Of a stretch of 10,670 nt of DNA, positions 5,740 through 10,670 are shown piece by piece; the first letter of the stretch is position 1, and each line of letters opens with the position of its first letter. Both the position numbers and the translations under genes were made by a program. Source of the stretch: an uncultured bacterium (lineage in GTDB: Bacteria; Cyanobacteriota; Vampirovibrionia; Gastranaerophilales; Gastranaerophilaceae). The stretch covers positions 1 through 10,670 of the forward strand of contig USHE01000058.1 of the NCBI GenBank assembly GCA_900554385.1, given 5' to 3'. The notes below the pieces were generated by a model, which made no database searches, was not told where the DNA came from, and saw only the letters and a program-made list of their open reading frames with translations.

Positions 5740-5763
5740 TGAATTTATTGTATCATAAATTCA
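5740..5763. repeat. perfect 9-bp inverted repeat over the peptide promoter
   Basis: TGAATTTAT (5740-5748) and ATAAATTCA (5755-5763) are perfect reverse complements separated by 6 nt. The -10 of the peptide promoter (5747-5752) lies in its centre, so the repeat is positioned as a repressor operator. It does not match the repeat at 5213-5238 and has no adjacent T-tract, so it is not a terminator for the upstream DUF2400 gene. Confidence 0.45.
5747..5755 (-). promoter_or_regulatory. extended -10 promoter of the 24-residue peptide
   Basis: On the minus strand TGATACAAT (TG, one base, TACAAT) with a weak -35 (CTGGAA) at 17 nt. The predicted start near 5740 gives a leader of about 70 nt before the ATG at 5670, long enough to fold over or otherwise mask the SD. 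Confidence 0.45.
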
Positions 5764-5793
5764 TAATAATTCCAGTTTTTGTGTGCAAGTCGG

Positions 5794-6540
5794 TTATTTC
5801 TTCTCATTTACACCGTAACCGAACATTGCAAAATCGTACTTTGCAGGGTCTTTGGGGTCAAATTGTTTAAGGTTGTTGGTTAATTCTATTACGGCTTTAA
5901 AATCGTTTGCATTTCTTGTTAAAAGCCCCATTTCACGTGAAATTCTCGCTACATGAACGTCGAGCGGTATGTAAAGGTCTGACGCAGGCATAAAATCCCA
6001 AATCCCGAAATCTACAGGACCTTTTCGCACCATCCAGCGCAGAAACATGCACATACGCTTCATTGCTCCGCCTTTTTTCGGGTCTGGTATCATAAAATAA
6101 AATCCCTGTGAGGCTTCTTTTGCACGTGAATAAAAATAATCAGTCACAGGTACAAACATATTATCCTTGTAAGGGTTTTCGTAACCGTATTTGAAAAGTT
6201 CTTCAAGTCCGCCGTCTTTTGCATAAAGTTCACGCATTATACAAAATATTTGCGCAAAATCTTCCGGCTTGCCGAAACGGTAGTTAAAATCCCCTATCTT
6301 TTCAGGTTCAAAATTTAGTATAAAATCAAGCGGTTTGTTTTGTGCAATATCAAACAGCGTGTCGAGTTTTTTTGTAAAAACATCACGCCTGCCGTACGCA
6401 ACAAGGGATGAAAGAAACCCTGCTATTTCGATATCTTTTTTATTCTTAAACCTGTTTGGAAATCTTACAGGGTCGTCTTTTATAAATTCAACTGTTTCAA
6501 ATTTTGCCACAAGGTTGTCTATTTCATTTTTAGTAATCAT
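5794..6540 (-). CDS. DUF2400 / TIGR02757 family protein
   Basis: A 248-residue cytoplasmic protein with the conserved blocks of the TIGR02757 (DUF2400) family at full family length: AGFLSSLVAYGRRDVF (40-55), GGAMKRMCMFLRWMVRK (157-173) with VDFGIW (176-181), IPLDVHVARISREMGL (191-206) and FDPKDPAKYDFAMFGYGV (227-244). The family's biochemical role is not established. The LDVHVxRIxRxxG and FDP...YDF blocks recall helix-hairpin-helix DNA glycosylases, which would make it a nucleic-acid repair-like protein, but that is only a resemblance. The winged-helix gene ends 12 nt upstream, so the two are probably co-transcribed. No good SD precedes ATG 6538-6540 (only AT-rich sequence with a TAAG). No clear terminator was found after the stop, although the peptide locus follows on the same strand, so read-through into it is possible. 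Confidence 0.9.
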   Translation of the reverse strand: MITKNEIDNLVAKFETVEFIKDDPVRFPNRFKNKKDIEIAGFLSSLVAYGRRDVFTKKLDTLFDIAQNKPLDFILNFEPEKIGDFNYRFGKPEDFAQIFCIMRELYAKDGGLEELFKYGYENPYKDNMFVPVTDYFYSRAKEASQGFYFMIPDPKKGGAMKRMCMFLRWMVRKGPVDFGIWDFMPASDLYIPLDVHVARISREMGLLTRNANDFKAVIELTNNLKQFDPKDPAKYDFAMFGYGVNEKK

Positions 6541-6552
6541 ATTTTTATCTTA

Positions 6553-6876
6553 TCAATATTGGAAATATCTGTCAAAGTCCACGTCATCAAAACTGCATAA
6601 AAGTTTAAATATGTCGTTGTCTTCATCCATACGTTGAAATGTATAATTATCAAACTTCCAGTATTTAGGATTAATTCCTTTTACCTGTACAATTCCTTCA
6701 TCTTTTAGTATTTGTAATTTTTTCTTAACAACCTCAAGAGGCAGTTCCACGAGTTTTGCAAGCTCAACAGAAGTAATCCCCTTTTCATCGGAGCATTTTT
6801 CAGGGGTCATAAACATTAGCTCAAGTCCGACTTTTTTTAAATCTTTATCTTCTGTTTCTAGTTCGAAATCATACAT
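6553..6876 (-). CDS. small winged-helix DNA-binding-like protein
   Basis: A 107-residue protein with a predicted winged helix: helices at about 12-24 and 34-42 (ITSVELAKL), a recognition helix at 46-60 (PLEVVKKKLQILKDEG) and a wing IVQVKGINPKYWKF (62-75). It ends in an acidic tail (MDEDNDIF...FDDVDFD). The order matches MarR/ArsR/Rrf2-like HTH domains, but no named family is recognised. It is probably a transcription regulator, or a DNA-binding partner of the DUF2400 protein encoded 12 nt downstream. No SD is visible before ATG 6874-6876. Instead a perfect TATAAT lies about 8 nt upstream of it, so the transcript may be nearly leaderless. Confidence 0.7.
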   Translation of the reverse strand: MYDFELETEDKDLKKVGLELMFMTPEKCSDEKGITSVELAKLVELPLEVVKKKLQILKDEGIVQVKGINPKYWKFDNYTFQRMDEDNDIFKLLCSFDDVDFDRYFQY

Positions 6877-6884
6877 ATTTCTAT

Positions 6885-6890
6885 ATTATA
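6885..6890 (-). promoter_or_regulatory. -10 element of the winged-helix/DUF2400 unit, almost adjacent to the start codon
   Basis: A perfect TATAAT on the minus strand with 8 nt between it and the ATG, predicting a leader of only about 1-3 nt. The -35 region is weak (TGAGCA at 17 nt). AT-rich surroundings make chance hits possible. Confidence 0.4.
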
Positions 6891-6927
6891 AATAAAAAAT
6901 TAAAATTTGCTCATATTTTTACTGTAT

Positions 6928-6956
6928 TTGCAGGAAAAACTTTTTTTGTTTATGCT
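6928..6956 (+). promoter_or_regulatory. possible promoter of the 143-residue orphan
   Basis: TTGCAG (6928-6933) and TATGCT (6951-6956) are separated by exactly 17 nt and would start transcription near 6963, 15 nt before the ATG at 6978. Each hexamer matches the consensus at 4 of 6 positions. Confidence 0.35.
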
Positions 6957-6977
6957 TTATTATGAAAGTAGAAAACT

Positions 6978-7409
6978 ATGGGAAGCAAAAAATTTGGTAC
7001 ACTCACAAATATAGAATCGGTAAAGTCAATCAGCAGGCAGATTGACGCACTGTCTAATTTGACTGCAAATCCGCATAAAATTAATGATTTTGATTCAAAA
7101 ATGCTTGAAGGTACGGTTTCTTCACCGCTTCAAAAACCTGCAGTGCATTCAAGGGCTTTCCCATTAATTGACAGGGCTGTAGTTTTCTTGAAAAGGTACG
7201 TGCTTGCAAAAGTATCACGAAAATTTAACTCGATAGTTCAGATGAGTGATTCTCTTGACTCTCTCGCAAGTATTAACAAGAATGTTGATGAGTTAATGAA
7301 AATTCGTGCGCCGTACAGAGAAACTGTTCATAACTATGAAATTTTGACTGAATATCTTTATAAAGCAAATAAAATCCATTCTCAAATTAGCAAATCTATG
7401 AATAGATAA
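6978..7409 (+). CDS. 143-residue basic helical protein of unknown function
   Basis: I do not recognise this protein. It is lysine- and serine-rich, predicted mostly helical, with no cysteine and no signal peptide. Residues about 1-30 (SVKSISRQIDALSNL) form an amphipathic helix. A Pro/Ser-rich linker follows at about 45-62. A more hydrophobic basic helix (FPLIDRAVVFLKRYVLAKVSRK, about 61-82) comes next, and the C-terminal half has coiled-coil-like spacing (SLDSLASINKNVDELMKI). It might bind nucleic acid or membrane, but nothing shows which. The SD is weak (GAAAG, 12 nt upstream). A plausible promoter precedes it. It lies 110 nt upstream of gatA, which has its own promoter-like element. The 112-residue protein after gatA has a similar character. 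Confidence 0.65.
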   Translation: MGSKKFGTLTNIESVKSISRQIDALSNLTANPHKINDFDSKMLEGTVSSPLQKPAVHSRAFPLIDRAVVFLKRYVLAKVSRKFNSIVQMSDSLDSLASINKNVDELMKIRAPYRETVHNYEILTEYLYKANKIHSQISKSMNR

Positions 7410-7473
7410 ACTTTCTCTGACTTAACATTTGCGATTAAACTATTGCTAATTGGCTGTGTTTATTCTAAACTTT

Positions 7474-7482
7474 TGCTATAAC
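7474..7482 (+). promoter_or_regulatory. extended -10 promoter of gatA
   Basis: TGCTATAAC (TG, one base, TATAAC) without a good -35, 37 nt before the gatA ATG. The leader would begin around 7489, within a small hairpin sequence CCCGC-TGG-GCGGG (7482-7494) that lacks a T-tract and is not a terminator. Confidence 0.4.
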
Positions 7483-7519
7483 CCGCTGGGCGGGAAGTAA
7501 GACTAGCTAAGGAGATAAC

Positions 7520-8983
7520 ATGAACGAGCTTTTAAAAAAATCGGCTGCCGAACAAAGTAAAGCCTTGAAGAATAAAGAAATTTCTGCTGTTGAATTGACT
7601 AATGCGGCTTTTGATAGAATTGCCGAACTTGATGATAAATTAGGGGCATTCAATTCTTTGACAAAAGACACTGCAATTGAAACAGCTAAAAAAGTTGATG
7701 AAAAAATTGCTAAAGGAGAAGAATTACCGCTTCTTGCAGGTGTTCCGCTTGCTTTAAAAGATAATATGAATCTTATTGGTTCTAAAACTACAGCTTCAAG
7801 TAAAATTTTGGAAAACTTTGTTTCTCCGTTTAATGCGACAGTAACCGAAAAACTTCTCGGTAACCTTGTTCCTATTCTTGGAAAAGCTAATCTTGACGAG
7901 TTTGCAATGGGTTCTTCCAATGAAAACTCTGCATTTAAAAAAGTTCATAACCCTTGGAATTTGAAGAAGGTTCCTGGCGGATCGTCAGGCGGGTCGGCAG
8001 CTTCTGTTTCTTCCTGCGAAGCAACTCTTGCTTTAGGTTCTGATACCGGCGGTTCAATTCGTCTTCCTGCATCTTTTTGCGGTATTGTTGGTATGAAACC
8101 TACTTACGGCAGAGTTTCCCGCTACGGCTTGATTGCATTCGCTTCCTCATTAGACCAAATCGGACCTTTCGCTAGAACTGTAGAAGATGCAGCAAACTTA
8201 CTGGAAGTTATTTCGGGTCACGACCCTAAAGACAGCACTTCTTTAAATCTTCCTGTTGAACATTATTCCGCTCATTTGAATGATGATATTAAAGGGATGA
8301 AAGTCGGTGTTATTAAAGAACTTATGACTGAGGGACTTTCTGATGACGTTGCTCGTGCAATGCAAAAAGCTATTGATGATTACAAAAAACTTGGTGCTGA
8401 AGTTGTTGAAATTTCACTGCCTAATTTGAAATATTCAATAGGGATTTACTATATTCTTGCAACTGCTGAATGCTCATCAAACTTGGCAAGATTTGATGGT
8501 GTAAGATACGGTTACAGAACTCCTGATGCACAAAATCTTATGGAATTGTACACAAAATCCCGTGCAGAAGGTTTCGGACCTGAGGTTAAACGTCGTATAA
8601 TGCTCGGTACTTATGCATTGTCCTCAGGATATTATGCCGCATATTACAAAAAAGCACAGCAGATGAGAGCATTGGTAACTCAAGAATTAATAGAAGCTTT
8701 CAAAAAAGTTGATATTTTGATTTCCCCGACCTGCCCTAATACCGCATTTGAACTCGGTGCAAAATCTACAGATCCATTGCATATGTATTTGACGGATATT
8801 GCAACGATTTCTGCTAACCTTGCAGGTATTCCGGGTATGAGTGTTCCAGCCGGATTTGATAAAGACGGTATGCCGATCGGGTTACAAATCCTTGCTCCTC
8901 AGCTTCAGGAATCTCGATTGTTTAACGCTGCTCATAAATTTGAAAGGGCAAATGATTATTACTTGCAGTTAGCAAAAATATAA
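7520..8983 (+). CDS. gatA: Asp-tRNA(Asn)/Glu-tRNA(Gln) amidotransferase subunit A
   Basis: A 487-residue amidase-signature enzyme at full family length. Subunit A of the GatCAB complex hydrolyses glutamine and passes ammonia to GatB, which amidates Glu-tRNA(Gln) or Asp-tRNA(Asn), so the organism presumably makes Gln-tRNA(Gln), and possibly Asn-tRNA(Asn), indirectly. The catalytic Ser-cisSer-Lys triad is visible as K80 (PLALKDN), S155 (PGGSSGGSAA) and S179 (GSDTGGSIRLPA). The continuation GIVGMKPTYGRVSRYGLIAFASSLDQIGP follows in pieces at 188-216. The C-terminal ISPTCPNTAFELG and the block GIPGMSVPAGFDKDGMPIGLQ are also typical. The ATG at 7520 has AAGGAG (7509-7514) 5 nt upstream. gatB and gatC are not adjacent, so the complex is encoded at scattered loci. 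The gene ends at a terminator 7 nt after its stop. Confidence 0.97.
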   Translation: MNELLKKSAAEQSKALKNKEISAVELTNAAFDRIAELDDKLGAFNSLTKDTAIETAKKVDEKIAKGEELPLLAGVPLALKDNMNLIGSKTTASSKILENFVSPFNATVTEKLLGNLVPILGKANLDEFAMGSSNENSAFKKVHNPWNLKKVPGGSSGGSAASVSSCEATLALGSDTGGSIRLPASFCGIVGMKPTYGRVSRYGLIAFASSLDQIGPFARTVEDAANLLEVISGHDPKDSTSLNLPVEHYSAHLNDDIKGMKVGVIKELMTEGLSDDVARAMQKAIDDYKKLGAEVVEISLPNLKYSIGIYYILATAECSSNLARFDGVRYGYRTPDAQNLMELYTKSRAEGFGPEVKRRIMLGTYALSSGYYAAYYKKAQQMRALVTQELIEAFKKVDILISPTCPNTAFELGAKSTDPLHMYLTDIATISANLAGIPGMSVPAGFDKDGMPIGLQILAPQLQESRLFNAAHKFERANDYYLQLAKI

Positions 8984-8990
8984 GGAATTT

Positions 8991-9018
8991 AGGCGGGCGT
9001 TTTAAGTCCGCCTTTTTT
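8991..9018 (+). terminator. intrinsic terminator after gatA
   Basis: AGGCGGGC (8991-8998) pairs with GTCCGCCT (9006-9013), one G-T wobble, loop GTTTTA plus A, followed by a run of T to 9018. The next gene's SD starts about 8 nt later, so that gene must rely on read-through or an unseen promoter. Confidence 0.85.
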
Positions 9019-9038
9019 AATTATGAAAGGAAGTTTAC

Positions 9039-9377
9039 ATGGCAAAGATTCAGAAGGTTATTTCTCAAACAGCACAAATTTCCCGGAAACTTACTCAATT
9101 AAAATCAGATATAGTTTTCTCATCAGTTCTGGGAAATTATAAAGATTACAAAAATGCAAAAAAAGCTTACGCTGAACTGGCAAAAGATAATTTTGAGCTT
9201 TCAATGCAGGCTAAAGGTCCAAAAGTTGAGAGAGTTCCATTGTTTTCAAAAGCAGGTATGGGAATTCTAAAAGTGTTATTTTTAGATATGTTTAGAGTGA
9301 AGACTCCTGCAGAAAAAGAGTTTTCAAAACTTGTAAAACTGGAAAAAGCAAAACAAAAATTTAATATTCAGGGTTGA
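9039..9377 (+). CDS. 112-residue basic protein of unknown function
   Basis: I do not recognise this protein. It is strongly lysine-rich and predicted helical, starts MAKIQKVISQTAQISRKL, and has one more hydrophobic stretch at about 68-86 (VPLFSKAGMGILKVLFLDMF). That stretch is too short and polar to be a confident membrane span, but could be a membrane-associated amphipathic helix. The C-terminal 25 residues are K/E-rich and helical. No cysteine, catalytic motif or signal peptide is seen. AAAGGAAG lies 7 nt before ATG 9039 and supports the start. The gene follows the gatA terminator with no evident promoter and ends at a bidirectional terminator shared with dnaK. Its composition resembles the orphan before gatA (basic helices, one hydrophobic-basic segment after a Pro-Leu), but homology is not demonstrated. 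Confidence 0.65.
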   Translation: MAKIQKVISQTAQISRKLTQLKSDIVFSSVLGNYKDYKNAKKAYAELAKDNFELSMQAKGPKVERVPLFSKAGMGILKVLFLDMFRVKTPAEKEFSKLVKLEKAKQKFNIQG

Positions 9378-9423
9378 GTATAAAATATAAAACCTCGAGT
9401 GGAATATTGGATTTTTTAAATAC

Positions 9424-9455
9424 AAAAAACGGGCTTCGTGAGAAACCCGTTTTTT
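9424..9455. terminator. bidirectional terminator between the 112-residue gene and dnaK
   Basis: AAAAAACGGG (9424-9433) pairs with CCCGTTTTTT (9446-9455). After a C/A mismatch the inner TTC/GAA pairs close a GTGA loop. T-tracts follow the stem on both strands, fitting two convergent genes. The dnaK stop is 14 nt from the stem. Confidence 0.9.
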
Positions 9456-9469
9456 ATTGTGATGTTATT

Positions 9470-10670
9470 TTATTCTTTAGTATATTCAGCGTCGATTACA
9501 TCATCGTCTTTTTTATCTTCTGATGCTGCGTTTTCACTTGAAGCTGTTCCCTGATTTGCTTGTTCTTCTTTTTGAACTGCCTCATAAGCTTTTTGTGAAA
9601 TACTGAACATTGTTTGCTGCAATTCTTCAGATAATTTTTTCAATTCATCTGTTGATTTGTTTTCATCCAATGCTTTTTGAAGTGCTGCTTTTTGTTCATC
9701 AAGTTTTGATTTGTCAGCTGCATCAATTTTGCCTTCAAAATCTTTTACAATTCTTTCGGCAGAACCGATTAAGCTTGTTGCATTATTCTTGATTTCAGCT
9801 TCTTCTTTTTTCTTCTTATCTTCAGCAGCATTTGCTTCTGCTTCTTTAACCATCTTATCGATATCTTCTTCTGACAAGTTAGAACCATTCGTGATGGTAA
9901 TTTTTTGTTCTTTATTAGTTGCTTTATCTTTAGCAGATACGATTACAATACCGTTTGCGTCGATATCGAATATAACTTCGATTTGCAGCAAACCTCTCAT
10001 TGACGTCGGAATACCGTCAATTCTGAAAATACCTAAAGATTTACTATCTTTAGCCATAGGTCTTTCACCTTGAAGAACGTGAATGTCAACGGCAGTCTGG
10101 TTATTTTCGGCAGTTGAGAATACCTGTGATTTAGAAACCGGTATTGTAGTGTTTCTTGGCACTAACGGAGTCATAACGCCGCCTAATGTTTCGATACCAA
10201 GAGTCAACGGAGTTACGTCTAACAATACGATATCTTTAACTTCACCGGCAAGTACACCTGCTTGAACTGCGGCACCAACTGCAACTACTTCATCAGGGTT
10301 TACCGATTGGTTAGGATCTTTTCCTGTGTATTCTTTTACTAACTGTTGAACTGCAGGAATTCTTGAAGATCCGCCGACTAATACAACTTCGTTTATTTCA
10401 TCTTTAGAAACGCCGGCATCTTTCAACGCATTTTCTACCGGAACTTTACATCTGTTCAACAAGTCACGGCTCAAATCTTCAAATTTAGCTCTTGTTAAGT
10501 TCAAGTCTAAGTGTTTAGGGCCGTTAGCGTCTGCTGTGATGAATGGAAGGTTGATGTTAGTTTCCATAACAGATGACAATTCGCATTTAGCTTTTTCAGC
10601 TGCTTCTTTAACACGCTGCATAGCTTGTTTGTCGTTACGGAGGTCAATACCATCTTGTTTTTTGAATTCT
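9470..10670 (-). CDS. dnaK: molecular chaperone DnaK (Hsp70), C-terminal 399 residues
   Basis: The frame is open to the right edge, so the gene is truncated by the window: about the last 399 of an expected 610-640 residues are present. The visible part starts inside the ATPase domain ([27 protein letters not shown]). It continues with the actin-like block [17 protein letters not shown], the conserved linker region ending [14 protein letters not shown], the beta-sandwich substrate-binding domain ([34 protein letters not shown]), the helical lid, and the acidic tail ending [12 protein letters not shown]. DnaK refolds proteins with DnaJ and GrpE in the cytoplasm. Around [20 protein letters not shown] the usual GIPPAPRG.PQIEVTFDIDA is altered at several positions. 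The internal Met at 10621 is not the start. The gene ends at a terminator shared with its convergent neighbour. Heat-shock control elements would lie outside the window. Confidence 0.98.
   Translation of the reverse strand, partial: EFKKQDGIDLRNDKQAMQRVKEAAEKAKCELSSVMETNINLPFITADANGPKHLDLNLTRAKFEDLSRDLLNRCKVPVENALKDAGVSKDEINEVVLVGGSSRIPAVQQLVKEYTGKDPNQSVNPDEVVAVGAAVQAGVLAGEVKDIVLLDVTPLTLGIETLGGVMTPLVPRNTTIPVSKSQVFSTAENNQTAVDIHVLQGERPMAKDSKSLGIFRIDGIPTSMRGLLQIEVIFDIDANGIVIVSAKDKATNKEQKITITNGSNLSEEDIDKMVKEAEANAAEDKKKKEEAEIKNNATSLIGSAERIVKDFEGKIDAADKSKLDEQKAALQKALDENKSTDELKKLSEELQQTMFSISQKAYEAVQKEEQANQGTASSENAASEDKKDDDVIDAEYTKE

Noticed and set aside
5213..5763. The two inverted repeats (5213-5238 and 5740-5763) as copies of the same operator
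   Set aside because: Their arms share no more than AT-rich composition: TACTAAGCATA against TGAATTTAT.
7482..7494. GC hairpin before gatA as a terminator or riboswitch
   Set aside because: The 5-bp stem with a 3-base loop has no T-tract and is far too small for a known riboswitch. It lies at the predicted transcription start.
7507..7920. Minus-strand 137-codon ORF opposite the start of gatA
   Set aside because: Antisense shadow of a clearly conserved gene, with Ser/Leu/Ala-rich composition typical of such shadows.
9711..10265. Plus-strand ORFs opposite dnaK
   Set aside because: Antisense shadows of dnaK; no SD and low-complexity Ser/Leu/Ile translation.
10619..10621. ATG at 10621 as the start of a short DnaK-like protein
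   Set aside because: The frame stays open to the window edge and the preceding residues ([15 protein letters not shown]) are conserved DnaK ATPase-domain sequence, so the gene is truncated by the window, not short.

Overview
The window comes from a low-GC bacterial chromosome with compact, mostly housekeeping gene content. The combination of a long PPi-dependent phosphofructokinase, an AGCS amino-acid symporter, GatA, a DUF2400 protein, a DnaK with a slightly unusual substrate-binding domain, and short lysine-rich helical orphan proteins looks like a gut-type non-photosynthetic relative of Cyanobacteria (Melainabacteria/Gastranaerophilales). That assignment is an inference from overall impression. 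A low-GC Firmicute or another gut lineage is not excluded.

Layout. Bases 1-80 hold the first four codons of a minus-strand gene, probably rpsL, with its ribosome binding site and a near-consensus promoter. Bases 105-2100 are a minus-strand two-gene unit: an AGCS sodium/alanine-type symporter whose last 19 nt overlap a small ACT-domain protein, closed by a hairpin terminator. Bases 2103-4971 hold a GT4 glycosyltransferase (minus) and PPi-phosphofructokinase (plus), divergent from a short shared promoter region with two extended -10 elements. The kinase gene ends at a bidirectional terminator that also serves a convergent 64-residue small protein.

Bases 4990-5790 are the accessory-looking part. 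They contain the 64-residue protein, a divergent 72-residue Xre/Cro-type regulator with an operator-like inverted repeat between them, and a gene-poor 270-base stretch. On the minus strand that stretch encodes a 24-residue hydrophobic peptide with a very strong ribosome binding site and its own promoter. On the plus strand it encodes a short structured RNA of about 100 nt with its own promoter and terminator, lying antisense to the peptide gene. This has the architecture of a type I toxin-antitoxin module and is the most interesting object in the window.

Bases 5794-6890 are a minus-strand pair, a winged-helix protein followed by a DUF2400/TIGR02757 protein, possibly from a leaderless transcript. 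Bases 6928-9455 run on the plus strand: a 143-residue orphan, gatA (glutamyl-tRNA(Gln) amidotransferase subunit A) and a 112-residue orphan. The last converges on dnaK (minus, 5' end outside the window) at a second bidirectional terminator.

I see no tRNA, rRNA, CRISPR array, insertion sequence or prophage structural gene.
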